Origin: Methylobacterium nodulans ORS 2060
GTDB taxonomy: Bacteria > Pseudomonadota > Alphaproteobacteria > Rhizobiales > Beijerinckiaceae
Direction of reading: 5' to 3'
DNA: 64,000 nt
Assembly (NCBI RefSeq): GCF_000022085.1
Contig: NC_011894.1
Location: forward strand, 3,189,501 to 3,253,500
Made by a program: the position numbers and the translations under genes. Below the pieces are notes generated by a model, which was given only the letters and a program-made list of their open reading frames with translations, had not been told where the DNA came from and did no database searches. Positions 34,509-42,352 of this stretch are shown here, piece by piece (positions within the stretch are counted from its first letter, which is position 1; the number at the start of each line of letters is the position of its first letter).

Positions 34509-35175
34509 TTACGGGTTGGCAGATACGCGGAGTAGGCAGAACATCCGCTCCAGATAATCCTGCAGGCCAGGGTCGCGCCAGGTCCGGCCGCGCCAGCCGA
34601 CATGGCCGTCCGGCCGCACAAGGAGAGCAAGTTCGTCCGAGCCATAGGCCGCTGCGAACGCACCAGTGCCATCGTCGAGAAGCGTAACATCCGGACCGAC
34701 GGATACAGTCTCGCCCCGCATGACCGCGACGACGCGCAGACGATCACCCAATGACGCGTCGGGCGAGAGGCCGAACCGGTCGAACAGCGTCTCCCACGCC
34801 GTCAAAGCGGTCAAGGGCAGCGCCGCCGCTTGGGCCGGGGTCAGCGATGTCGGCCGATGCCCGACGATCGCGGCGTTGACGGCGTGGAACTCGCTGGTGC
34901 CGCCGGGGCGCGGGAGGTCGCCGGCATAGTGGACCGCATCACCGACCGAGACCCCCGCACCTGCGCTCCCCATCGCGACGAGCTCGCCCGCGACATCCCA
35001 GCCGAGCACGGCGAACGCTCCATCGTCGGCCTTGCGGCGGCGCACGCGGTAGTCGGCGGGATTGACCGCGATGGCCTCGACCCGAACCAGAAGATCGGCG
35101 TCGCCCGGTATCGGGGTGGGAATGTCCCGCTCGACCAGCGATTCCGGGTCTTCGATGGGCAGAGACTTGCCCTAC
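34509..35175 (-). pseudogene. Chimeric remnant: quinone-oxidoreductase-type ADH joined to an FAD-monooxygenase tail
   Basis: The frame from about 35175 begins inside a zinc-type ADH/quinone oxidoreductase (KSLPIEDPESLVERDIPTP, DLLVRVEAIAVNPADYRVRR, LGWDVAGELVAMG, LTPAQAAALPLTALTAWETL). At about 34790 it changes without a stop to a different family: VAVMRGETVSVGPDVTLLDD and LALLVRPDGHVGWRGRTW are the C-terminal thioredoxin-like domain of PheA/TfdB-type FAD monooxygenases. Both parents are truncated. Its upstream edge is the 42-bp repeat at 35171. Confidence 0.6.
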
Positions 35176-35212
35176 CCCGACCTGAGCGGGCCTGTCACCG
35201 CTTCGCGTGACA
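35171..35212 (+). repeat. Imperfect 42-bp direct repeat, left copy
   Basis: CCTACCCCGACCTGAGCGGG through CTTCGCGTGACA matches 39576-39617 at about 36 of 42 positions and in the same orientation. The two copies bracket a four-gene catabolic operon (35249-39193). The left copy touches the truncated ADH remnant and the right copy ends 10 bases before an IS3-derived element. Confidence 0.55.
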
Positions 35213-35248
35213 AAGCTGTCGGCTGCCTTCAACTGATCACCGCGTCTC

Positions 35249-36430
35249 CTACCAGCCGTTGATTCGGGGCCAGACCGCACCGACGCGCCCGCTGCCGTCG
35301 AGGACGTAGTAGCAGTCGTGCTGCGCACCGGTGGCGCAGGCATGGTTCGGCAGGATCCGCACGCGCGCGCCGACAGGCAGGTCGGGCAGGGCGGCGTCCG
35401 AGCCACGGCGCAGGGCTACGATGCCATGCTCCTGGTTGGTGTCCGCCACGATCAGATCCGGGTACGGTTGCCCCGCAAGGTTGCAGACCACGCCATAACC
35501 CTGATCCACCTTCTGGCGCGCCGTGCCCCGATCCCGCGAGAGCGCCATCCAGCCGGCATCCGTGATGATCCAGCCCTTGGCGCGCTGGTGCCCGATCACG
35601 GTGGCGAGCACGGAGAGCGCGATATCCTCCATCGCCACCGCACCGACGCCCGCCTGGAACAGGTCGCCGAACATGAAGACGCCGGCCCGTACCTCGGTGA
35701 CGCCGACGAGGTTTCGGGCGTAGCGCGCGGTCGGGGTCGAGCCGACGCTGACCATGGGACAGGGCAGACCCGCCGCCCGCAGGGTCTCGGCCGCGGTGAC
35801 GGCCGCCCGGCGCTCCGCTTCCGCCGCGGCCGCGAGGGCCTCGGGGTCGCTGAGGGCGTAGCTGTCGCCTGCATGGAGCAGAACGCCGCGCAAGGAAACG
35901 CCACCCGCCAGCAGGAGCCGGCCGATCGCCAACAGGGTATCAGCGTCGCCCGGTGCGACGCCGGAGCGGTGACCGTCGGCATCGACCTCGATCAGGACAG
36001 GCAGGGGGTCGCTGCTGCTGCTGGAGTGGTCGGCGACCGCCTCGGCCTGCTCCAGACTGTCGAGGATCACCGTGAGGTCGGCGCCGCCCGCCCGGATGGC
36101 CGAGACGCGCGCGAGCTTCGCGGGTGCGATGCCGACCCCATAGATCATGTCGCGCACGCCGCCCCTGGCGAAGTACTCCGCCTCGCGCAGCGTCGAGACC
36201 ATGGCGGGCCCCTCGGGGGCCGTCATTGCGATGCGCGCGACGTCAAGCGACTTCGCGGTCTTGAGGTGCGGGCGGAAGGCGACGCCGAGGCGCGTGAGAT
36301 GTGCGCGCATCCGCTCGACGTTGGCCCGAAGCCGCACCTCATCGAGGAGCAGACAGGGGGTCTGCAGGGCATCCAGCGCTGGACAGGATCGGGGGGTCGG
36401 CGGTTTGGCATTGGGCTGGGCCACGAGCAT
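35249..36430 (-). CDS. DSD1/D-threonine-aldolase-like PLP enzyme
   Basis: The 393-residue protein has an alanine-racemase-like TIM barrel: TPCLLLDEVRLRANVERMRA, then FRPHLKTAKSLDVA with the PLP lysine. VLIEVDADGHRSGV, VLLHAGDSYAL and VSVGSTPTARYA bind the phosphate. The C-terminal beta domain ends with LPNHACATGAQHDCYYVLDG, whose His and Cys form the divalent metal site of D-threonine aldolases and eukaryotic-type D-serine dehydratases. It probably cleaves or dehydrates a beta-hydroxy D-amino acid. A run of five serines (residues near 135) is unusual. It is the last gene of the operon that starts at 39193. Confidence 0.85.
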   Translation of the reverse strand: MLVAQPNAKPPTPRSCPALDALQTPCLLLDEVRLRANVERMRAHLTRLGVAFRPHLKTAKSLDVARIAMTAPEGPAMVSTLREAEYFARGGVRDMIYGVGIAPAKLARVSAIRAGGADLTVILDSLEQAEAVADHSSSSSDPLPVLIEVDADGHRSGVAPGDADTLLAIGRLLLAGGVSLRGVLLHAGDSYALSDPEALAAAAEAERRAAVTAAETLRAAGLPCPMVSVGSTPTARYARNLVGVTEVRAGVFMFGDLFQAGVGAVAMEDIALSVLATVIGHQRAKGWIITDAGWMALSRDRGTARQKVDQGYGVVCNLAGQPYPDLIVADTNQEHGIVALRRGSDAALPDLPVGARVRILPNHACATGAQHDCYYVLDGSGRVGAVWPRINGW

Positions 36431-36437
36431 GGCGTCC

Positions 36438-37409
36438 TCACCAGGGCCAGGGAATGCGCGCGCCGCACCCGGCTTCGGTCGCGCGTCGCTGCAGCATGCG
36501 GGCGACGGTCAGGTCCTGCAGGGCCAGCCCGGTCATGTCGAAGACCGTGATGTCCTCCGTCTTCCGGGACACCTGTGCCTTGCGGGTCAGGAGGTCGCCG
36601 ATCTCGATGACGTCGAGAGTCTCGTACCACTGGCCCTCGCCGATCTGCCGGGACTGCTCGCGGTCGTCGACGAACACGCGGGCACGGGCCAGCAGGCCCT
36701 CCGGCAGCTCGCGCTTGCCCTTCGTGTCTGCGCCAACGGCGTTGACATGCGTCCCGGGCCGCACCGCCTCGGCAACGAACAGTGCACCGCCGCCGGGTGT
36801 CGCTGTGATGACGATGTCGCTGGCGGCGACGGCCGCATCCGGATCCTTGGCGTGGAGCAACCTGCATCGCTGCGCGAACACCGCCTCAAAGGCGGGGTCC
36901 GGGACACGGCGGGAGGTCACGTAGTGCACCTCCCGGATCGCCGGCATCAGGTCCAGGGCCAGCCCGAGTTGGACACGAGCCTGGACGCCGGTCCCGAAGA
37001 TGCACAGGCACGCGCTGTCGGGACGGGCGAGCTGCTGCACGCCGAGTACTCCAGCGGCGCCCGTGCGGGCCGTCGTGATCGCGTTGCCGTCGATCAGGCA
37101 GGTCGGCCGACCCGTGGCGGGATCGAAGAGCATGATCGTCGCCTGGTGCGGCTCGCCGCCCCGGGTCCGGTTGGCTGGCCAGAACCCGGCCGCCTTGAAG
37201 CCCAGCAGCCCCTGCGCCTGCACGTCGCCCGACTTGATGCCGAACACCCCGCCCGTGTCGAGGCGCTCCCGCACCACCGGAAACACGCGGCCCTGGCGTT
37301 GGCTGTGCAGGACGAACGCCTCGCGCACCGCCTCAAGCACGTCGCCTGGGGTCAGCAGCTTTTCGACCTGCGGGCCGGCGAGAAGCAGAAGATCAGCGTC
37401 ATTTGGCAT
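36438..37409 (-). CDS. Ornithine cyclodeaminase/mu-crystallin family dehydrogenase
   Basis: This 323-residue protein is normal for the family. It carries LVNAITTARTGAAGVLGVQQ-like substrate and hydride segments (DGNAITTARTGAAGVLGVQ), the Rossmann motif LCIFGTGVQARVQLG, and DIVITATPGGGALFVAEAVR with GTHVNAVGADTKGKRELP. Relatives include ketimine and imino acid reductases, iminosuccinate reductase BhcD and DauB. Given the D-amino-acid-type neighbours, an imine/ketimine reductase role is likely. It lies 7 bases upstream of the next gene and overlaps the regulator gene. Confidence 0.88.
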   Translation of the reverse strand: MPNDADLLLLAGPQVEKLLTPGDVLEAVREAFVLHSQRQGRVFPVVRERLDTGGVFGIKSGDVQAQGLLGFKAAGFWPANRTRGGEPHQATIMLFDPATGRPTCLIDGNAITTARTGAAGVLGVQQLARPDSACLCIFGTGVQARVQLGLALDLMPAIREVHYVTSRRVPDPAFEAVFAQRCRLLHAKDPDAAVAASDIVITATPGGGALFVAEAVRPGTHVNAVGADTKGKRELPEGLLARARVFVDDREQSRQIGEGQWYETLDVIEIGDLLTRKAQVSRKTEDITVFDMTGLALQDLTVARMLQRRATEAGCGARIPWPW

Positions 37410-38064
37410 CGGCGTACACCGTGGCGCGGGAGACCCCGAGATGGGCGGCGATGATCTCCGCGGAGCGCCGCACCTGCAGGCAGCCGGCCTCCTTCAGTTC
37501 CCGGAGCAACGTCCGACGCTCCTCTGCCTTCAGAGAGCGCGGCGTCGTCGCGCGCCGCGCGGCGAATTGGTCGATGCGCGCCCGGATGGCGTCCGCCCCA
37601 GCGGGATTGAGCGACTCCAGGTCCCCCTGCGTACCGAGGCTGGTGAACTGACCGATAGCGCTCTGCAGGCTTTGGAACAGCGTCAGGTCGATGTTCAGGC
37701 AGAGCGCGGCGACGTAGGTACCGTCCGCATCCTTGATGCCAATGGACGTGCTCTTGGCCCGCCGCCCGTCCGCGAAGGTGTTGGCGTAGTTGGCGATCAC
37801 CTGCGGGTAGTCCGGGTCGGCGATGCGGGCCAGCCCAAGCTCCGTCGCGGGCTGGCCGACCTGGCGGCCCGACAGGTTGTTGTGGATTGCCACGATCGCG
37901 TTCTTCGGGTCGGTGAGGTCGTGCACCACGACCTCGCAGAAGGGGGCGAAGGTTTCGCCCAGCCCCTGCGCGATCTGCTTGAGCTGCTTGAACAGAAGCT
38001 CTTTGTCCCCGGCGGTCTTGTCCGACGTGGCAGGCATCGGCTGCTTACGGCTCACGGCACCCAT
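37399..38064 (-). CDS. YheO/DauR-type PAS-HTH regulator
   Basis: The 221-residue protein has an N-terminal PAS-like YheO domain (FAPFCEVVVHDLTDPKNAIV, IHNNLSGRQVGQPAT, GIKDADGTYVAALCLNID). The C-terminal HTH is CLQVRRSAEIIAAHLGVSRA-TVY. DauR, which controls D-arginine catabolism with an ornithine-cyclodeaminase-like partner, has the same design. It lies between the PLP lyase and the cyclodeaminase gene, overlapping the latter by 11 bases, and most likely autoregulates the operon. Confidence 0.88.
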   Translation of the reverse strand: MGAVSRKQPMPATSDKTAGDKELLFKQLKQIAQGLGETFAPFCEVVVHDLTDPKNAIVAIHNNLSGRQVGQPATELGLARIADPDYPQVIANYANTFADGRRAKSTSIGIKDADGTYVAALCLNIDLTLFQSLQSAIGQFTSLGTQGDLESLNPAGADAIRARIDQFAARRATTPRSLKAEERRTLLRELKEAGCLQVRRSAEIIAAHLGVSRATVYADAK

Positions 38065-38065
38065 C

Positions 38066-39193
38066 CTATTGCACCACGTCGGCGACGGTGGACGCGGCCT
38101 TCAGGCCGGTGCCGGTGACGATCACCACGGTGCTCTCGCCCGCCTTGATGCTGCCGGCGCTGGACAGCGTGTCGAGCGCGGCGGCCGCGCTCGCACAGGT
38201 GGGCTCGGCGAACAGGCCCTGCCGGGCAAGCCGGCGCAGCGCAGCGATGATCTCCTCCTCGGTCAGCGCGATGGTGCCACCGCCGCTCTCGCGCAGAGCC
38301 GCGATGATCTCTCGCAGCCGCAGGGGATGCTTGATCGCCGTGCCCTCCGCGATGGTCTTGTGCACTTCGCGGGTCAGGGGCGTGTCGACGCCGGCCTGAA
38401 AGCTCGCGTCAATGGGCGAGCAGTTCAGCGGCTGAGCCACGAATAGGCGCGGCAGCTTCGTGATCTGTCCGGCCTTCATCAGCTCGCGGAAGCCAAAGGC
38501 GCAGCCGAGCAGGCTGCTGCCGGCCCCGACCGGGATGATGATGTTGTCGGGGACCTTGAAGCCGAAATCCTCCCACAGCTCGTAGGCGAGGGATTTCGTG
38601 CCCTCCAGGAAGAAGGGCTGCCAGTTGTGGCTGGCATAGAAGGTTTGGCCCGACTGCCGAATGGCCTCGGCTTCGGACTCCTCACGCGGTCCTTCAACGA
38701 GCTGCACCTCGGCGCCGTAGGCGCGCACCTGGGCGATCTTGGCTGGAGAGGTGTAAGCCGGGGCCAGGATCTTCACCCGCACACCACCGGCGGCGCCGAA
38801 GCCTGCCATCGACGAGCCGCCATTGCCCGAGCTGTCCTCCAGCACGGCATCGACGCCGATCTGCCGAAGGAAGGACAACATCACCGAGCTGCCCCGATCC
38901 TTGAAGCTGCCGGTCGGGTTGAACCACTCCAGCTTGAAGAACGGGCGCAGGTCGCCCCAGGGCCGTTGGACCAGCGGCGTGCAACCCTCGCCCATGGTGA
39001 TCGGGTCGGCGATGTCGACGGGCAGTGCTGCGCGATAGCGCCAGAGCGAGCGGGTGCGGCTCTCGATGTCGTCGCGGGAGATGCCGGGTCCAGGCGTGAC
39101 GAGCAGGGGAGTGCGATCGTCCGAGCACCAGCGGGGCACGTCCAGCGGGTAGAGCTTCCCGGTTCGGGGATCGATGTAGCTGGGAGGTGTCAC
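38066..39193 (-). CDS. Threonine-synthase-like PLP-dependent lyase
   Basis: GTG 39193 has AGGAA six bases upstream and gives a 375-residue protein. Fold-type II PLP features are seen: MGEGCTPLVQRPWGDLRPFF, KLEWFNPTGSFKDRGSSVML (PLP lysine), EDSSGNGGSSMAGFGAAGG, PVGAGSSLLGCAFGFREL and VVIVTGTGLKAAS. The family covers threonine synthase, threonine dehydratase and diaminopropionate or hydroxyaspartate lyases. As first gene of an operon with a D-threonine-aldolase-like enzyme and an imine reductase, a role in degrading a hydroxylated or D-amino acid is more likely than threonine synthesis. Confidence 0.87.
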   Translation of the reverse strand: MTPPSYIDPRTGKLYPLDVPRWCSDDRTPLLVTPGPGISRDDIESRTRSLWRYRAALPVDIADPITMGEGCTPLVQRPWGDLRPFFKLEWFNPTGSFKDRGSSVMLSFLRQIGVDAVLEDSSGNGGSSMAGFGAAGGVRVKILAPAYTSPAKIAQVRAYGAEVQLVEGPREESEAEAIRQSGQTFYASHNWQPFFLEGTKSLAYELWEDFGFKVPDNIIIPVGAGSSLLGCAFGFRELMKAGQITKLPRLFVAQPLNCSPIDASFQAGVDTPLTREVHKTIAEGTAIKHPLRLREIIAALRESGGGTIALTEEEIIAALRRLARQGLFAEPTCASAAAALDTLSSAGSIKAGESTVVIVTGTGLKAASTVADVVQ

Positions 39194-39575
39194 GGCAGGT
39201 TCCTGGATTGGGCGACGGTCGGGCCTCTCTGACCATATGTCTGAAACTGGATTTTTTGTCCAGATGCGGACCGCGGCAGCAGACCAGCCGCGGACGGTTG
39301 CCAGCGCATCCGACCGTTGGGGTATCGCCTTACGGACGTTGTGCATCGCCGAGGAGCGCACGATCACGGCCGATCCTCTGCGCGGACTTGTCACGTCGAG
39401 CGTTTTTTCTTGTCCTTGCTGGCGCCCCGAACCCTAGCGGTTCGGGCGTTTCCAACGATTTAGCGGGCCGGGGCGGTGCCGTCTTGGGCTGCCAAACGGC
39501 CTTTACTCACCCAACGTGACAAGCCCCGGCTGGGAACTGATGGCGTGCGGAGGAAATCGGCTTCATGCCCCCTGC

Positions 39576-39617
39576 CCTACTCCGGCCTGAGAGGGCCTGA
39601 TACTGCTTCGCGTGACA
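39576..39617 (+). repeat. Imperfect 42-bp direct repeat, right copy
   Basis: CCTACTCCGGCCTGAGAGGG through CTTCGCGTGACA matches 35171-35212. No gene was seen between the PLP lyase start (39193) and here; 39194-39575 holds only intergenic sequence. Confidence 0.55.
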
Positions 39618-39626
39618 TGTGTGGAC

Positions 39627-39909
39627 TGGACTTGCTCCGGATCAGTGGAGAGCGGTTTGGCTGACGCCGCGCCTCTCGAACTGGGCCGGGCTGACGTAAT
39701 CCAGCGCCGAGTGACGCCGGTCGATCCAGGACCGCAGGTCGACAGCCCGATCCCGAGATCGGCCGCGCGCTCGCGCCGCGAGCGCCCGCTGGCCTGGACA
39801 AGCCGCACGGCCTCGTCCCGGACCTCCGGAGTGAAACGCTTCTTGGGTTCTGGCATCGGAGACCTCGTCCCTCACGGAAAGAGCTCTCCACTTGTCCGGC
39901 GCAAGTCCA
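39627..39909 (-). mobile_element. Internally deleted IS3-family element (copy 2)
   Basis: The 283-bp element has terminal inverted repeats TGGACTTGCTCCGGATCAGT (39627) and its imperfect complement ending GGCGCAAGTCCA (39909). The content is the same deletion product as at 11118: an orfA start (MPEPKKRFTPEVRDEAVRLV) running into the orfB end (HSALDYVSPAQFE) after a one-base difference that shifts frame. Two copies with the same internal deletion imply that it spreads as a MITE with help from a full-length relative. Confidence 0.78.
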
Positions 39910-39934
39910 TCCTGGGCCACCACCAATCCCTGCT

Positions 39935-40035
39935 GAGAGCCGCCGGCCTGATTGCATCAGGCCGGCGGCTCTCACCCATCTGATGTGACGCGCTCCCTTG
40001 CGCCGAACCGGCATCCACTTCGGCGGGGAGCGCTC
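39935..40035. repeat. RIME-like palindromic element
   Basis: GAGAGCCGCCGGCCTGAT (39935-39952) pairs perfectly with 39956-39973 around TGC. It is followed by a block that, read on the minus strand, is GAGCGCTCCCCGCCGAAGTG, GATGCCGGTTCG and AGGGAGCGCG. The same two-part layout recurs at 53115-53220 and 54844-54948. This resembles Rhizobiales intergenic mosaic elements. Confidence 0.6.
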
Positions 40036-40257
40036 TAGAGCGGTGTTCATCCGTTCTGAAGCTGTGCAGGATGTGAAGGGGTTGACGACCCAAGGGGGAG
40101 GCTCTGATGCCGACCACCTTGTCCGTCGATCTGCGCCAGCGTGTGGTGTATCCGCCAAGCCTGCATGCACTTCTCACCCGAGGAGGGCCGCAACTCCTTC
40201 GCGGCCGCCGGATACGAGCACGATGCTTACGCTTCAACCTGATCGGGCACCGCTCTA
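40036..40257 (+). mobile_element. Internally deleted IS630-family element (MITE-like)
   Basis: Terminal repeats CTAGAGCGGTG (40035-40045) and CACCGCTCTAG (40248-40258) are perfect complements, each containing TA, the IS630 target duplication. Inside, ATG 40106 starts the transposase N-terminus MPTTLSVDLRQRVV. The downstream frame gives FSPEEGRNSFAAAGYEHDAY, the IS630 C-terminus; the middle is deleted. Its right edge overlaps the stop codon of the reverse transcriptase gene. Confidence 0.7.
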
Positions 40258-42051
40258 GCGCCGGCGTCGCCTCCGCCAGCGGCGGATGAGCCAGCGCGTG
40301 GCGATGACGATAGCGGCGATCAGCACGATCGTGCCAAGCGCCGGGTTGATGGCGGAGGCGGCACTCCAGAGCACGAGGACGCCGATTACGGCGACCCACG
40401 GCTTCATGGCCGGTTCGCCCGGATCCTGGGCAGGCCCGGCGGGGGGCGCGGCGCGGTCGCGGAGGTCGGCGCGCAGACTGGCGAGGTCGAGAGCGCTCCG
40501 CATCGGCTTGGCCGGTTGAGGCGGCGCCGGCTCGCGCAGGACCGCCTCCGGTTCGGGCGCCGGCGGCGCGGCCGGAATCCACCAGCGGGCCAGCGGCGGC
40601 TCGCCGGCCGCGGCCTTCGCGCGGAACGCGGCGGGTGCGGGAGCCGTGCCGGTAAGGCCGTGCCGTTCGCCCAGCCGCCGGACCGTTGCGACCAGAGGCT
40701 CCCCGGCCTCGGGCGTCACCATGCGGACGAAGCACGCGAAGCCGCGCGCGGCCGCCATCACGTCGCGGGTCTGGCCCCAGCTTTTGCCGGCAGGGCCCGT
40801 CGCCTCGATCTGGTGCAGCAGCGCGCGGAAGCGCCGCAGCACGTCGCGCGGCACCGCGACGCGCTCGTTCACCGTGAGGCCCGTCACCTCCTGCCGGCTG
40901 CCGCGGCGCATGATCCGCGTCTTGTCGGGATGGACGACGAAACCTTCCGCCGCGACGATCTCACCGACGAGGCCGATGAGTGCGCCGATCTTCTCGGCCG
41001 CCGCCCCGGAGAAGGTCAGGTCGTCGGCATAGCGGGTGTAGGTGAAGCCCATGGAGCGCGCGAGGCCCGAGAGCCGCGCGTCGAGCCGGGCGCAGATCAG
41101 GTTCGTGAAGAGCGGGCTCGTGGGCGCCCCCTGGGGCAGCCGGCGCGGACCGCGCGCCGCGAACAGGCGCTCGCCGTCGATCTCCACCTCGTCCACGTCC
41201 GGCTCGGTGCAGAGCAGCGCGAGCACGGTGGCGACCGGCTCCGCATAGCCGAGGCCGCGGAACTTGCCCTTCACCCTGCGGAAGCTCAGGGTCGGGAAAA
41301 AATCCTTCAGGTCGAGATTCACCACCACGGCACGGCCCACATGGGCGGCGGCGTTGGTCACGATCGACCGGCCGGGCACGAAGCCGTGCGCGGCGTCGTG
41401 GACCGGGGCATGCGCCAAGAGGTTGTCGAGGATCCAGTACTGCGCGCGCTTCAGCCGCGGCATGGGCGCGGAGATCAGGCGAACCCCGCCGGCCTTCTTC
41501 GGGATCGTGAAGCGCCAGTAGTGGCTGATCCGGGAGAGCGCGCGGTCATAGGCGAGGAAGCGAAGCTCCGCGAGCGGGATGCCGATGGCGTCCGCGAGGG
41601 CTTTCGGCGTGGCGAGGACCGGCAGGCCGGGCCTCGGCGCGGGTGGGGCGGCAGCGTCGGCGCGAAGGCCCGCGGAAACGCCGTCGCCGAGAAAGACGAG
41701 TTCCTCCGCCCGGCGCTCGTGCCAGGCGAGGGCGCGCGCGTGGCGCTGCTCGGCGCCGCGCCGCTTCGTCTCCTTGCGCCGCTCCAGCGCCGCCTTCTTG
41801 CGGCGCTTGTGCATCTCCTTCAGCGCCGCCTCCGGATCGCGCCAGCGCGCCTCCGCGGTGTGCAGAGCGGCGAGCTCGCGCGCGATCTCGCCGCGCCGGC
41901 GGATCAGCTCCTCAGGCGGGCTCGGTTGCGTCTCCCCCTGCGGCCAGAAGCCGAGGCGGATCATCTCCTCGAGGATCACCTCGTCCTTCGAGGTCTCGCG
42001 AATGCGATCGTAGAGTTGCTGGCGGGTCAGCGCGCCGGGCTGGGCGGTCAT
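40255..42051 (-). CDS. Retron-type reverse transcriptase with C-terminal membrane tail
   Basis: This 598-residue protein has three parts. Residues 1-160 form a charged, partly coiled-coil region (LKEMHKRRKKAALERRKETK). Residues about 165-480 form the RT domain: ISHYWRFTIPKKAGGVRLIS, HGFVPGRSIVTNAAAHVGRA with the retron NAxxH motif near 233, LDLKDFFPTL, RRLPQGAPTSPLFTNLI, YTRYADDLTFSG with catalytic YADD near 340, and QEVTGLTVNE with the retron VTG motif near 388. Residues about 548-590 hold two hydrophobic helices (WVAVIGVLVLWSAASAI and LGTIVLIAAIVIATRWLI) and an Arg-rich end. It would make msDNA from the RNA gene just upstream. Its stop abuts an IS630-derived element. Confidence 0.93.
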   Translation of the reverse strand: MTAQPGALTRQQLYDRIRETSKDEVILEEMIRLGFWPQGETQPSPPEELIRRRGEIARELAALHTAEARWRDPEAALKEMHKRRKKAALERRKETKRRGAEQRHARALAWHERRAEELVFLGDGVSAGLRADAAAPPAPRPGLPVLATPKALADAIGIPLAELRFLAYDRALSRISHYWRFTIPKKAGGVRLISAPMPRLKRAQYWILDNLLAHAPVHDAAHGFVPGRSIVTNAAAHVGRAVVVNLDLKDFFPTLSFRRVKGKFRGLGYAEPVATVLALLCTEPDVDEVEIDGERLFAARGPRRLPQGAPTSPLFTNLICARLDARLSGLARSMGFTYTRYADDLTFSGAAAEKIGALIGLVGEIVAAEGFVVHPDKTRIMRRGSRQEVTGLTVNERVAVPRDVLRRFRALLHQIEATGPAGKSWGQTRDVMAAARGFACFVRMVTPEAGEPLVATVRRLGERHGLTGTAPAPAAFRAKAAAGEPPLARWWIPAAPPAPEPEAVLREPAPPQPAKPMRSALDLASLRADLRDRAAPPAGPAQDPGEPAMKPWVAVIGVLVLWSAASAINPALGTIVLIAAIVIATRWLIRRWRRRRRR

Positions 42052-42080
42052 CGGCGCGCCCTCCGGCCTGCGGGAGGGCA

Positions 42081-42309
42081 GAGGGACGCCGGACGGCTCG
42101 CCTTCGTCTCGTCCTGGGACTGGCCCGCTCCACTCGAAGGCGGCACGGCCACCGGTGCGGGTTTGGGTTCAGGGAACCCAAACCGTAAACCCGCACCGGT
42201 GGCCTGTGCCGCCCCAGTGAAGAGCGGGCCAGTGACGCTTTGCCGGGCAGGGTGCAAGGACGGCGAAACGCCGCCCGGGTTGCAAGGTCCTCGCCGGCCG
42301 GCGCCCCTC
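42081..42309 (-). ncRNA. Retron msr-msd RNA (candidate)
   Basis: The 301-base gap between the SWIM gene and the RT gene folds as a retron RNA. On the minus strand the order is: a1 (42309-42293, GAGGGGCGCCGGCCGGC); a short hairpin GGCGGCG-TTT-CGCCGTC; the long msd hairpin (42233-42119); and a2 (42097-42081, GCCGTCCGGCGTCCCTC). a1 and a2 pair over 17 bases with one G-U and one mismatch. The msd arms pair as ACTGGCCCGCTC/GAGCGGGCCAGT, GGCGGCAC/GTGCCGCC, GGCCACCGGTGCGGG with its complement, and TTTGGGTTC/GAACCCAAA around a CCT loop, about 44 bp in all. The branching G is expected just after a1 but is not proven. Confidence 0.85.
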
Positions 42310-42352
42310 TGGGCGCGAACACTAGAGAGCCCGCGACCCGTCATCAACCGGT

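Noticed and set aside
35249..39193. Beta-hydroxyaspartate cycle (bhcRABCD)
   Set aside because: BhcC-, BhcB- and BhcD-like folds are represented, but no aminotransferase BhcA or IclR regulator is present, and the regulator is YheO/DauR-like.
40255..42051. Reverse transcriptase of a group II intron or DGR
   Set aside because: No maturase/HNH domain or intron domain V/VI sequence was seen, and no template/variable repeat pair; the NAxxH and VTG motifs are retron signatures.
42119..42233. The long hairpin upstream of the RT gene as a simple transcription terminator
   Set aside because: It is far longer than a terminator, lacks a T-run, lies inside an operon, and is enclosed by complementary a1/a2 repeats as in retron RNAs.
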